NCBI GenBank assembly: GCA_023436395.1 | Contig: JAEZJJ010000080.1 | Location: 1-27,543 of the forward strand | Length of the DNA stretch: 27,543 nt | DNA from: Bacillota bacterium | GTDB taxonomy: Bacteria; Bacillota; Clostridia; Lachnospirales; Cellulosilyticaceae | Direction: 5' to 3' | Shown here: positions 14,529 through 23,153 of the stretch, one piece after another | Position numbering within the stretch: position 1 is the stretch's first letter | Layout: each line of letters begins with the position of its first letter | Notes under the pieces: generated by a model | What the model was told of the DNA's origin: nothing | What the model saw: only the letters and a program-made list of their open reading frames with translations | Database searches by the model: none | Program-made: the position numbers and the translations under genes

Positions 14529-14623
14529 GTAGGCTGTATGCTTCACACCAAAAGCAAGCTAAGAAGCACACGTCTTTGTTAAAAAATGGAGTTAATGTGA
14601 TAGATATGAAAAGGAGAATGAAT

Positions 14624-15922
14624 ATGAAGGGGATTAATCTTAATAAGATTGCTCCAGGCAAAATTATAGCATTAGGTTTTATGATGGTTATTTTAGTAGG
14701 GACTATCTTGCTGTGGTTACCTATTTCTGCAAATGAAGGAGTAAAGGTAAACTTCTTAGATGCGCTATTTACTGCCACAAGTGCAGTGTGTGTAACAGGA
14801 CTGGCAACAGTAGACCCAGGAGATAGTTTCAATGTTTTTGGAAGAACTATTCTGGCCTTGTTGATACAAACAGGTGGGCTAGGAGTAACCTGTATCGGGG
14901 TAGGAATTATTTGGCTTACAGGTAAGAGAGTAGGATTAAAACAAAGGACACTGGTAAGAGAAGCACTTAACTTAAGTTCCTTTAGAGGTGTTGTTAAGTT
15001 AGTAAGAGCTATTCTGCTTATGACTTTAAGTTTTGAATTAATAGGCGCTATTTTAAGTTTTATGGTTTTTAGAGAACACTATGAAACATGGGATGCCATA
15101 GGTATTAGTATATTTCATGCAGTATCTTCCTTTAATAATGCAGGTTTTGATATTTTAGGAGGTTTTAAAAATTTATTAGATTATCAATCCAATGTACTTC
15201 TCAATTTAACGACTTGTGGGCTTATTATTTGTGGGGGTTTAGGCTTTTTAGTACATATTGATGTGATAAAAAATCGTTCCTTTAAAAAGCTAACGTTTCA
15301 TTCTAAGGTTGTACTAACAATGACAATAAGCTTGCTGATTATAGGAACCTTATTAATAAGATGGACAGAGGATGTGCCTTGGCTTGTAGCGTTCTTTAAT
15401 AGTACTTCTGCTAGAACAGCAGGTTTTAGCACCTATCCAATTGGGAATTTTACAGAGGCAGGACTTTTAGTCATGATTGTACTTATGTTCATTGGAGCAT
15501 CACCAGGGTCTACAGGGGGTGGTATCAAGACCACAACTTTATTTGTATTAATCCAAAGTATAAAGAGTACAGCTACTAATCAACACTGTCAGGCTTTTAA
15601 AAGAAGCATTCCATTAGAGGCAATTATGAAAGCTTTCATGGTAACCTTACTTTCTTTGTCAGTGGTCATAATGGGAACCCTTGCCATATGTATCTTTGAA
15701 CCTTATAATACTTTTGCTCAGAATATATTCGAAGTGGTTTCAGCTTTTGGTACAGTAGGGTTATCTACAGGTATTACTCCTGAGCTAGTTTCGCCTAGTA
15801 AAATCGTTTTAATTATCATTATGTACATAGGAAGAGTAGGTCCTTTAACTGTTGCTTCATTGTGGTTCACAAAAGAGAAATCAAGCTTAAAATATTCAGA
15901 AGGACTTATTACAATAGGATAG
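14624..15922 (+). CDS. TrkH/KtrB-family potassium uptake channel subunit
   Basis: This 432-aa polytopic membrane protein has the four pore-loop pseudo-repeats of the TrkH/KtrB superfamily. Their filter segments are SAVCVTGLATVD (54-64), SSFNNAGFDI, SARTAGFSTYP and SAFGTVGLSTGITP, each with the conserved glycine that lines the K+ path. Length and the short N-terminus fit KtrB rather than longer TrkH. The last filter is followed by the conserved GPLTVASLWF helix. With the RCK protein encoded 10 bases downstream it should form a K+ (often Na+-coupled) uptake complex. The frame is open from TTG 14576, but AAGGAG at 14611-14616 stands 7 nt before ATG 14624, which I take as the start. No c-di-AMP riboswitch core is visible upstream. 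Confidence 0.92.
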   Translation: MKGINLNKIAPGKIIALGFMMVILVGTILLWLPISANEGVKVNFLDALFTATSAVCVTGLATVDPGDSFNVFGRTILALLIQTGGLGVTCIGVGIIWLTGKRVGLKQRTLVREALNLSSFRGVVKLVRAILLMTLSFELIGAILSFMVFREHYETWDAIGISIFHAVSSFNNAGFDILGGFKNLLDYQSNVLLNLTTCGLIICGGLGFLVHIDVIKNRSFKKLTFHSKVVLTMTISLLIIGTLLIRWTEDVPWLVAFFNSTSARTAGFSTYPIGNFTEAGLLVMIVLMFIGASPGSTGGGIKTTTLFVLIQSIKSTATNQHCQAFKRSIPLEAIMKAFMVTLLSLSVVIMGTLAICIFEPYNTFAQNIFEVVSAFGTVGLSTGITPELVSPSKIVLIIIMYIGRVGPLTVASLWFTKEKSSLKYSEGLITIG

Positions 15923-15932
15923 GAGAATAGAT

Positions 15933-16622
15933 ATGTTTAGTAATTTAATTAAAAAAAATGGAACTAATGGAGCAAATGGTGCTATTGGCATTATTGGATT
16001 AGGGAGATTTGGAATGGCCCTCGCGCAAAGACTTTGTGAACTAGGGAAAGAAGTACTAGCCATTGATGAAAGCGAAGCTAAGATTAAAGAGATTAGAAAT
16101 TATACAGAATATGCCTTTGTCGTAGATAACTTTACAAAAGAAACTCTAGAAGAGGCAGGGGTTCAAAATTGTGAAGTGGTAGTAGTGTGTATTAGTGAAC
16201 GAATAGATGTAAGTATCTTAACAACATTAAATGTAGTAAGTTTAGGTGTGCCTAAAGTTATTTCTAAGGCAATTAGCCATGAACAAGGCTGTGTATTAGA
16301 AAAGCTAGGAGCTGAAGTTGTTTATCCTGAAAGAGATATGGCATTAAGAGTTGCAAAAAGAATTGTGGCAGCTAATGTACTTGATTACCTTTCTTTAAAT
16401 GGCGGAATAGAAATCTCTGAAATCAAAATCTCAGATCAATGGATTAATAAGTCTATTGGAGAAATAGATATTCGTAAACAGTATAAGCTTAATATTATTG
16501 CTATAGAACAAAGTACAAATGATATTATTACAGAGATTAATCCTACCTATAAGTTTACAAAAGGAGATATTATTATTGTAATTGGTAAAAAGGAACATAT
16601 AGAAAGATTTGAAAACCAATAA
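15933..16622 (+). CDS. RCK-domain regulatory subunit of potassium uptake (KtrA/TrkA-type)
   Basis: This 229-aa cytoplasmic protein has an N-terminal RCK_N Rossmann domain beginning IGIIGLGRFGMALA (G22-x-G24-x-x-G27) with an acidic residue ending strand 2 (VLAIDES). A C-terminal RCK_C domain occupies about 150-229 (ISEIKISDQWINKSIGEI and the closing KGDIIIVIG). KtrA rings bind ATP/ADP or NAD(H) and gate KtrB; in many Firmicutes the RCK_C domain is inhibited by c-di-AMP. The gene begins 10 bases after the channel gene with AGGAGA upstream, so the two are co-translated partners. The first 16 residues (an Asn/Gly-rich stretch before the first strand) are an unusual extension. Confidence 0.93.
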   Translation: MFSNLIKKNGTNGANGAIGIIGLGRFGMALAQRLCELGKEVLAIDESEAKIKEIRNYTEYAFVVDNFTKETLEEAGVQNCEVVVVCISERIDVSILTTLNVVSLGVPKVISKAISHEQGCVLEKLGAEVVYPERDMALRVAKRIVAANVLDYLSLNGGIEISEIKISDQWINKSIGEIDIRKQYKLNIIAIEQSTNDIITEINPTYKFTKGDIIIVIGKKEHIERFENQ

Positions 16623-16651
16623 TAAACACTTAGTCATCAAGAAACTATCAC

Positions 16652-16706
16652 TTTAGAGGATTAAACTGATAACAAGTAAGAAAAGACTTTTCATATCTCC
16701 TCTAAA
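16652..16706 (+). other. Long imperfect hairpin after the potassium uptake operon
   Basis: TTTAGAGGA (16652-16660) pairs with TCCTCTAAA (16698-16706); the 37-nt loop contains a small nested GAAAAG/CTTTTC stem. It sits only a few bases before the strong terminator at 16711 and may be a 3' end processing or stability element. Confidence 0.4.
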
Positions 16707-16710
16707 AATG

Positions 16711-16770
16711 AAGATAAAATGCTCCCTTTAAAGAGTAATAACTTATTCTTTAAAGGGAGCATTTTATCTT
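16711..16770 (+). terminator. 24-bp perfect inverted repeat, bidirectional terminator
   Basis: 16711-16734 and 16747-16770 are perfectly complementary over 24 bases (AAGATAAAATGCTCCCTTTA at the start) with a 12-nt loop. A and T tracts flank the G+C core on both sides, as expected for a terminator working on both strands. All neighbours are on + strand, so only the forward function has an obvious use. Confidence 0.9.
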
Positions 16771-16951
16771 TATAGACTCTAAAATGGAATAATATCAAAT
16801 CAAAGAATGACAAGGGTTATTGAAATTGTTATAATTAGAAACAAGATAAGTCAAACATTATACAGAAATCTATAGTCTAGGTACTTTTTGAAAAGGTAAT
16901 TTAGAGTATGATAAGTCACTATAAATCAATTTAAAGAGAGGAAGAAAAAAG

Positions 16952-17341
16952 ATGGAACCATTAAATGTGAATGAGTTAAAGGAGAAACGCCTCAACTTAT
17001 TAGTTACACTGGGGGAAGAGGTGCATAGTGCAATACGTAGAGGCGATGCAGTTATCTCAGAGAAGGCAAAGAGCTTATCAGAAGAAGTAAAACAAGTAGA
17101 TGTTCAAATTGGTCAGAACACTAATAAGTTAGTGAAAGGCATTTGTCCTAAATGCCAGGGAGAATTACAAGAGGAAGCTAAGTTCTGTAGTAAGTGTGGC
17201 TTTGCCGTTGAAGAACATTTTGCTATGTATGTGGAACACTGCAGCTACTGTAATACACCAATGCAGGCTGAGCAAAACTACTGTAGTGTATGTGGTACTA
17301 AGAAGGTAAAAGCATTCAGTTTAGAAAAGACAGCTGAATAG
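16952..17341 (+). CDS. Double zinc-ribbon protein
   Basis: This 129-aa protein has residues 1-60 as a charged, probably coiled-coil helix, followed by two C4 zinc ribbons: C65-x2-C68...C79-x2-C82 and C97-x2-C100...C111-x2-C114. It has no signal peptide or membrane helix, so it is cytoplasmic. Zinc ribbons of this 'CPKC...FCSKCG' type are common in Firmicutes proteins of unknown role and often serve as protein-protein or nucleic-acid contacts. It ends 12 bases before the next gene, which also begins with two zinc ribbons, so the pair almost certainly forms an operon and possibly a complex. The ATG follows an AGAGAGGAAG site. No name can be assigned. Confidence 0.75.
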   Translation: MEPLNVNELKEKRLNLLVTLGEEVHSAIRRGDAVISEKAKSLSEEVKQVDVQIGQNTNKLVKGICPKCQGELQEEAKFCSKCGFAVEEHFAMYVEHCSYCNTPMQAEQNYCSVCGTKKVKAFSLEKTAE

Positions 17342-17353
17342 GGGGAGCACAGT

Positions 17354-19108
17354 ATGTTTTGTAATCAATGTGGAAATCAAGTGGAGGAATCTCAGCAGTA
17401 CTGTGGTAATTGCGGAGCAAGTATGAAACAAAATACCCCGCTAGGGCAAGTAGTGGAAACAAACTTTAGCTTTTGCAGAAATTGTGGTGGTGCAGTACAA
17501 GGTAGATATTGTGCAGCGTGTGGAGAAAATACAGTTAAAATAGAAGCAAAAGTAAAAAATAATATATTTCCTAGTAAAAAAGGATTAAAAAATATAGGAC
17601 TAAATCAAGTATTAGTAAAAAAATTAAATCCATCAGGAATCATCAAATGGGTAAAGCAAGGCCTCCTATTTGCTATGATTGTTGCAGTTATAGGTATCGG
17701 TATAAGTGCCTTTATTGGGTTAGGAATTAAAGATACTATTTATAGAGAATATTTCTATAGAGGTTATAGAAATGCAAGTAGTTTTGAAAGAAGTGTTATG
17801 GATACATTTTTAAATTTAAAACTAATCAGTTACCATTTGTTTTTTGGTGGACAAATCAATCTATCCATTACTATAGGTGGAATCAAAGAAACAATAGGAT
17901 TAGGTCTGCCTTTCCTAGGAGGAATCTTTGGTGTGCTTATAATGGTTATTGGAGAAAAAATAAGATTAAAGATGACAGGTTGCAAAAGAACTCTAATTGG
18001 CACAGGTATAATGGCTGTTGTGACAGGTGGTGTGATGACACTTTTAGGTGCTTTACTTAATGGCTCTATGAAGTATGATATGAAAGACCTTTATGGTACA
18101 TATGATTTAGATGCAAGTTTGAGTATAGTGAAGGCAAGTTCAAGTGTAGGCCTAGTTTTCACCTTTTTTAGTATAGCTGCACTTACCTACTTTACTTTAC
18201 AAATTGTGATGAAGAATAAAATAGAGGATGTATCTAAACAAAGGATGGTTACTACAGTTAGAAGAATCACTTTTGCTGTTCTTGGTTTTGCTCTTGTAAT
18301 GGCACTAAGTGTCATAGGGAAAATATTTATGGAGGCAGGAGCATTACCAGAAGGGGCAGAGTGGATTGCTTACTTGATAGTAGGACTTTATCTAACGGGT
18401 CTCTTTGCGATAATTTTAGTTTCAGGACAATATAATATGCTAGAAGTGATAGCAAATTCGGAGTCTGTCATAAAGCTCAAGATGACACTTATGCATGTAA
18501 AGTCTGATATGTATGGTATACAAGACAAAGTAGATAATTTTATGAAATGGTGGATTATTATAGCCGTAATAATTAGTATATGTATTATTTTATCAATAGC
18601 ATATAAATTCTTTAAAGGAAGAGAAATAAACTTTAAAACAGCCCTTAAAGAATCAGTGCTAATGAGTACGATGTTAGGAATTGGGTTTAGTGTAGTAGCT
18701 AAAATGGCAAGCTATACAATTTCTCTAAGTAGATATGTAAATAGGAGAGGTTCTAATAATTTTTATATGGATGAGATGATGGAGAATGGGAAATATAGTC
18801 TTCTCATGCAGGCAGGAGATAACCAGCTTTTAAATAGTATCATTATTGTTGCAGTGATTATGTGTGTCTTATTGATGATCGCATATGGACTAGTACGTAG
18901 TAGTATGCCAATAGTAAATGTAGTTATGAAAGTACTTCATCCAGGGGTTATATGTGGTGCTGTTGCAGTATTTAGTATCATCTTCTTAGTTAAATTTGAT
19001 AGTTATGATGTGAACTATTCTATTATAGGGGTTATTGAAGAAGCTTCAGATTATATTGAGGATGAGGTAAATGAGAACTTCTTAGATTTATTTGATTATT
19101 ATTGGTAA
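17354..19108 (+). CDS. Polytopic membrane protein with two N-terminal zinc ribbons
   Basis: This 584-aa protein has residues 1-60 with two zinc ribbons (C3/C6/C17/C20 and C41/C44/C53/C56) and a basic linker to about 100. It then has about nine to ten hydrophobic segments, beginning GLLFAMIVAVIGIGISAFIG and including one rich in glycine (GGIFGVLIMVIG) and a late pair near 500-560. The C-terminus is acidic (EEASDYIEDEVNENFLDLF). The ribbons should face the cytoplasm, where they could meet the ribbons of the preceding gene product. No transporter, protease or channel motif is recognisable. It is followed by a terminator, so the zinc-ribbon pair is a closed two-gene unit. Function is unknown. Confidence 0.75.
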   Translation: MFCNQCGNQVEESQQYCGNCGASMKQNTPLGQVVETNFSFCRNCGGAVQGRYCAACGENTVKIEAKVKNNIFPSKKGLKNIGLNQVLVKKLNPSGIIKWVKQGLLFAMIVAVIGIGISAFIGLGIKDTIYREYFYRGYRNASSFERSVMDTFLNLKLISYHLFFGGQINLSITIGGIKETIGLGLPFLGGIFGVLIMVIGEKIRLKMTGCKRTLIGTGIMAVVTGGVMTLLGALLNGSMKYDMKDLYGTYDLDASLSIVKASSSVGLVFTFFSIAALTYFTLQIVMKNKIEDVSKQRMVTTVRRITFAVLGFALVMALSVIGKIFMEAGALPEGAEWIAYLIVGLYLTGLFAIILVSGQYNMLEVIANSESVIKLKMTLMHVKSDMYGIQDKVDNFMKWWIIIAVIISICIILSIAYKFFKGREINFKTALKESVLMSTMLGIGFSVVAKMASYTISLSRYVNRRGSNNFYMDEMMENGKYSLLMQAGDNQLLNSIIIVAVIMCVLLMIAYGLVRSSMPIVNVVMKVLHPGVICGAVAVFSIIFLVKFDSYDVNYSIIGVIEEASDYIEDEVNENFLDLFDYYW

Positions 19109-19143
19109 GAATAGATAGAGTCTATATAAGGACTAGGATAAAG

Positions 19144-19178
19144 AAGAGCAAGGCGTAAAATAGACCTTGTTCTTTTTT
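19144..19178 (+). terminator. Rho-independent terminator of the zinc-ribbon operon
   Basis: AAGAGCAAGG (19144-19153) pairs with CCTTGTTCTT (19165-19174), one wobble, 11-nt loop, ending in a T-run. Confidence 0.85.
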
Positions 19179-19286
19179 GTAAATTTTTATTCTTTGTCCA
19201 TTAGGTTTTGGAGTCAAGTATAGGCTTTTAGCATATGATAAAGTATAGCACAACTTAAACACTTTATGACGAGAAGGAGGCAGCTT

Positions 19287-19568
19287 ATGTTAGTTGGAAT
19301 ACTGAAAGTGAAATTTCACGCACCATATGTACACTCTTTGAAGGAAAAAAGAATGATTGTAAAAAGTATTATAGGAAAGTTGCGTAATAAATTTAATGTT
19401 TCCGTTAATGAGATTGCAGAACAAGATATACATCAAACCATTGTAATAGGCATAGCCCTAATGGCAGCTCATACAGCAAATTGTGATAGTACAATGGACC
19501 ATATCTTAGATTTTATTGAAGAAAACTGTGAGGCAGAAATTGTAGATATTACAAGAGAGATAAGATAA
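19287..19568 (+). CDS. DUF503 family protein (YlxP-like)
   Basis: This 93-aa protein reads MLVGILKVKFHAPYVHSLKE with the conserved KEKRMIVKSI helix and NKFNVSVNEIAEQD strand, the DUF503/YlxP signature. The family is small, ferredoxin-like in fold, and often placed near translation or ribosome-maturation genes such as rbfA; its biochemical role is not settled. Here it precedes a UvrA-like gene instead, 26 bases apart, an unusual neighbourhood. The ATG at 19266 is in frame, but AAGGAGG (19274-19280) lies after it and 6 nt before ATG 19287, so 19287 is the start. Confidence 0.85.
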   Translation: MLVGILKVKFHAPYVHSLKEKRMIVKSIIGKLRNKFNVSVNEIAEQDIHQTIVIGIALMAAHTANCDSTMDHILDFIEENCEAEIVDITREIR

Positions 19569-19594
19569 GTATCTCAAATAAAGGGGAGAATGAA

Positions 19595-21985
19595 ATGCAG
19601 GAAATAAGGATAAAAAATGCCCGTATTCATAATTTGAAGGGAGTGGACGTCGTCATTCCTAAAAATAAATTAACGGTGATTACGGGTGTATCAGGCAGTG
19701 GCAAGTCAAGTTTAGCATTTGATACCTTATATGAAGAAGGGAAAAAGAGATACCTTACCTTTTCAGGCTCTCAATTTATGATTGATAAAGAAAGTACTTT
19801 TGATAGTATAACAGGACTTTCTCCAACAGTTGCAGTGGAGCAGCGTATCATTCGTCAGTCAAATCCTAGAAGTACAGTAGGAACACGTATTAAGTTAGAT
19901 ACCCTATTAGCCGCTCTTCTTGCCAATTATGGGGTGTGCGATGCAGCTTATGATACAGGAATGCCTGTAGAGATTGCTTTGTTTCTAAAGAATTCTCCTA
20001 AAGGAATGTGCGTCAAGTGTTTAGGTGCGGGGCAGGTGTTTTCTATAGATGAAGATGAAATTTTTAAAGATATGGAAGTAACTATTGAAGATCTATTCCA
20101 TGGGAACCAAACCCATTATATTCATCTGGCTTATCGCCTGGAAAAAATCTATCATATTGATCGAAGGAGGAAACTCTCTTCTTTAAATCCAGAAGAATTA
20201 CAGCTCTTTAAGTATGGCAATGGGGGAGGTAATTCAGGGAAGGATGGTTTTATGGGAGTGATTTCATGGCTTAAGGAAAGCTATAAATACCATAAAAGTC
20301 GTGGGAGAGTAAATTGGGTGACAAAGCTTGATTGTGTAGGGATGAGAACCTGTCCTAAATGTGGTGGGGTAGGGCTAGGAACCCGGGCACTTTCTACAAC
20401 CTTTGCAGGGCAGACAATTTCTGAGCTGGAAGAGATGTATATTAGTGACCTATATGAATTTTTAAAGGAATATACAGACCCCCAAAATAAGTTATTAGGT
20501 GAAATACTAATGAAATTAAAGGGCTTATTAGAAGTAGGTCTAGGTCATCTCACTTTATCAAGGAAAGTTCCCACCCTTTCTGGAGGAGAATTACAGAGAT
20601 TATTTTTAGCCTCCTATATGATGGCTGGTATGGACTCCATTATCTTTATTTTTGATGAGCCAACCATTGGTTTACATGAAATTGAAAAGCAAAATTTGAT
20701 GAGACTTCTTAAGGAAATAGTTCATAGAGGTAATACCGTAGTAGCCGTGGAGCATGATGAAAACTTTATCCGTCAGGCAGACTATGTTATTGACATGGGA
20801 CCAGGAGCGGGTGTAAAGGGTGGGCTTAAAGTTTTTGAAGGAAACTACAAGGAATTATTAAAGTGTACAGGTTCAAGAACAGCCCCCTATTTTACAAGAA
20901 AGCATGCCTTTCCAGTTAAATCTATTTATCGGCAACCTCATCCCAAGAAGGAGCTTATCCTGCAGCATGCCTCCTTACATAATTTAAAGGATATTACTGT
21001 TCAGATTCCACTAGGTGTTATGGTGGGAGTAGCGGGTGTATCTGGAAGTGGGAAATCCAGTCTTATATCTGATACATTAGTACCTAAGTTAAAGGAATTA
21101 TTGAAATCAAAATGCATTTATGAGGAAGAAGAAAGCAATAAGGAACAAGGGGAATATGAGGAGCAAGAGAATGGGGCACCAGAGGTTACTTTGTTAGGAA
21201 CCCAGCATTTAAAGGGATGCTATATTATTGATCAGCGGTCCATTGGGAGAAGCAAGACGTCTTGCCCAGCTACTTATATAGGTATCTTTGATAGAATTCG
21301 TGAACTATTTGCAAAGACTGAGACTGCTAAGCAGAGAGGGTATACGGCTAGCCTGTTTTCTAGAAATTCAGAGGGAGGCTGTAGCAAGTGCAAAGGAGAT
21401 GGGATTGTCCATCATTTTGTAGGCTTTGGTAGTTTTATAGACCTGGTATGTGAAGAGTGTGAAGGGACAGGCTATGTAAGAGAAGCAAGAGAAATACGTT
21501 TAGAGGGTAAGACGATTTGCGAGGTATTAGATATGAGTGTGGAGGAGGCTATCCCCTTTTTTAGGGAGAGGGATAAGGTGATAACTGGAGTACTGGAGAT
21601 TTTAGAGCAGGTTGGGATGGGCTATATGACTTTAGGACAGGCTACCCCCACCTTATCTGGTGGTGAAAGTCAGCGTATCAAACTGGCTAAGGAGCTTTCA
21701 AAAGGAAAGCAACATGAAAAGGGCTGTTTATATATTTTAGATGAACCTACAACAGGGCTTTCCCTTTATGATACGGAAAGGTTGCTACAATTAATGGACA
21801 AGCTAGTAGACTGTGGCAATACAATTATTGTAACGGAACATGACCCTCATATTTTATCTAACTGCGATTATCTCATTGAAATGGGAATAGGGGGAGGAAA
21901 AGAAGGCGGAGAAGTAATTGCTTTAGGGACACCTTTGGAGCTTAAACGCAGTCCTGCCTCTATGATTGGTAAATTTCTTTTATAA
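19595..21985 (+). CDS. Short UvrA-like (excinuclease ABC subunit A) ATPase
   Basis: This 796-aa protein has two ABC ATPase modules. Module 1 has Walker A GVSGSGKSS at 31-39, signature LSGGELQR near 328 and Walker B IIFIFDEPTIGLH. Module 2 has GVSGSGKSS at 481-489, LSGGESQR near 687 and LYILDEPTTGL. Zinc-knuckle pairs CVKCLGAG (about 139), CPKCGGVG (about 253) and CSKCKGDG...CEECEGTG (about 596-625) are those of UvrA. Canonical UvrA is around 940 residues, so this is a shortened paralogue of the UvrA-like class, some of which are linked to drug tolerance. It should bind DNA, but pairing with UvrB is doubtful because the region is reduced. The genuine uvrA is presumably elsewhere. It is spaced 26 bases from both neighbours, suggesting one operon. 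Confidence 0.9.
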   Translation: MQEIRIKNARIHNLKGVDVVIPKNKLTVITGVSGSGKSSLAFDTLYEEGKKRYLTFSGSQFMIDKESTFDSITGLSPTVAVEQRIIRQSNPRSTVGTRIKLDTLLAALLANYGVCDAAYDTGMPVEIALFLKNSPKGMCVKCLGAGQVFSIDEDEIFKDMEVTIEDLFHGNQTHYIHLAYRLEKIYHIDRRRKLSSLNPEELQLFKYGNGGGNSGKDGFMGVISWLKESYKYHKSRGRVNWVTKLDCVGMRTCPKCGGVGLGTRALSTTFAGQTISELEEMYISDLYEFLKEYTDPQNKLLGEILMKLKGLLEVGLGHLTLSRKVPTLSGGELQRLFLASYMMAGMDSIIFIFDEPTIGLHEIEKQNLMRLLKEIVHRGNTVVAVEHDENFIRQADYVIDMGPGAGVKGGLKVFEGNYKELLKCTGSRTAPYFTRKHAFPVKSIYRQPHPKKELILQHASLHNLKDITVQIPLGVMVGVAGVSGSGKSSLISDTLVPKLKELLKSKCIYEEEESNKEQGEYEEQENGAPEVTLLGTQHLKGCYIIDQRSIGRSKTSCPATYIGIFDRIRELFAKTETAKQRGYTASLFSRNSEGGCSKCKGDGIVHHFVGFGSFIDLVCEECEGTGYVREAREIRLEGKTICEVLDMSVEEAIPFFRERDKVITGVLEILEQVGMGYMTLGQATPTLSGGESQRIKLAKELSKGKQHEKGCLYILDEPTTGLSLYDTERLLQLMDKLVDCGNTIIVTEHDPHILSNCDYLIEMGIGGGKEGGEVIALGTPLELKRSPASMIGKFLL

Positions 21986-22011
21986 AAAAGTGGATAAGGG
22001 GAGGAGAAGCT

Positions 22012-22944
22012 ATGGCGTTATCCCAAAGAGTAGGTGAATATATAAGGGAAAAGCATTATAGGCAGGTTAATAGTGTTTTAATCCAACAAGATAATAAAAT
22101 ATTAGTAGAAAGCTACTATAATGGATTTAATGAAGAAAGTAGAAATGTGATTCGTTCCGTAGCTAAGAGTATTCTAGCCATAGCAGCAGGAATTTGCCTA
22201 GATAAGAAGCTTATTGAAAGCTTAGAAGAACCTATTTATCTTTATTTACCTGTTTTTGCACAAGGCTTAGATCCTTTTCATAGAGCTATAACCATTCAGC
22301 ATCTATTAACCATGACCTCAGGTATCTACTGGGTAGGGGGTGTTCATTACCATTGTCCTCAATTAACAGGGCTCCATCATTCCAAGGACTGGATAGAACA
22401 TATTGCTGATACAGCCGTTACAAGTGTTCCAGGTACAAAATATAACTATAAAGAATGGGATGTCATGCTCCTTACAGCTGTTTTACAAAAAGCTATAGGA
22501 GGGGATTTCTTTGACTTTTTAAACACGTTTCTTTTTGAACCCCTACAAATTCAAAGTGGTAGGTGGTGGAAGAGCAAATGTGGTGTCTATTATAGTGTAG
22601 CTTATGGAGGGGCTGGAAATGGAGGATTAGAGGAACAGCCCTCCAACCTTACGGCCAGAGAAATGCTTCATATAGGGGAGCTCTTTTTAAACAAGGGCAT
22701 CTATGGGGGGAAGCAGATTGTCTCTGAAGATTATATCCAGCAGGCGATTAGCCCTTCTAGATGTCAGCCAAGCTATGGCTATCTCTGGTGGCTAAGAAAA
22801 GATGGCTATGGATGCAAAGGCTTTGGGGGACAAAATATCACAGTGCTTCCCAAAAAGAAAATAGTAGCAGTTATCCAAGCTACTCCCACTGCTAGAGGAA
22901 TGGAATATGAGGATGTCTTAGATTATGTTTTGACGTTGATTTAA
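22012..22944 (+). CDS. Serine beta-lactamase-fold hydrolase (class C / AmpC-like family)
   Basis: This 310-aa protein begins directly in the fold, without signal peptide, so it is cytoplasmic. The nucleophile motif S-x-x-K is SVAK (S49, K52) in VIRSVAKSILAIAAG, and TIQHLLTMTSGI is the typical following helix. At the second motif, where family members have Y-x-N, it reads YNYKEWDVMLL, so the tyrosine (Y146) is kept but the Asn is not. FGGQN near the end replaces the K-T-G type strand. It is likely an esterase or amide hydrolase of the 'beta-lactamase family' rather than a resistance enzyme. GGGGAGGAG precedes the ATG, 26 bases after the UvrA-like gene. Confidence 0.85.
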   Translation: MALSQRVGEYIREKHYRQVNSVLIQQDNKILVESYYNGFNEESRNVIRSVAKSILAIAAGICLDKKLIESLEEPIYLYLPVFAQGLDPFHRAITIQHLLTMTSGIYWVGGVHYHCPQLTGLHHSKDWIEHIADTAVTSVPGTKYNYKEWDVMLLTAVLQKAIGGDFFDFLNTFLFEPLQIQSGRWWKSKCGVYYSVAYGGAGNGGLEEQPSNLTAREMLHIGELFLNKGIYGGKQIVSEDYIQQAISPSRCQPSYGYLWWLRKDGYGCKGFGGQNITVLPKKKIVAVIQATPTARGMEYEDVLDYVLTLI

Positions 22945-23153
22945 GGGAAAAGTGTAATTCTACTTTACACATCTTATGTATATTCTAAACCATTGTTATA
23001 GTGAACGCAATAATTGTCATCTCAAAAAAATATGTAAAATATATTAATTTTATACAAAAAACAAAAAACATCTTTTTTATTTATGTAATTCGGAGTAAGA
23101 TAAGGATAGGGTAGAATATATTAATAATAAGAGATAGGTAAGGAGGGGCTATT

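Noticed and set aside
14414..14623. c-di-AMP (ydaO/yuaA-type) riboswitch before the potassium operon
   Set aside because: Such a riboswitch is common at this position, but the leader is only about 90 nt and none of its conserved core is visible; only a simple hairpin is present.
22945..23153. Terminator after the beta-lactamase-fold gene (GTGTAA with TTACAC near 22954-22971)
   Set aside because: The stem is only six pairs and no T-run follows, so termination there is not supported.
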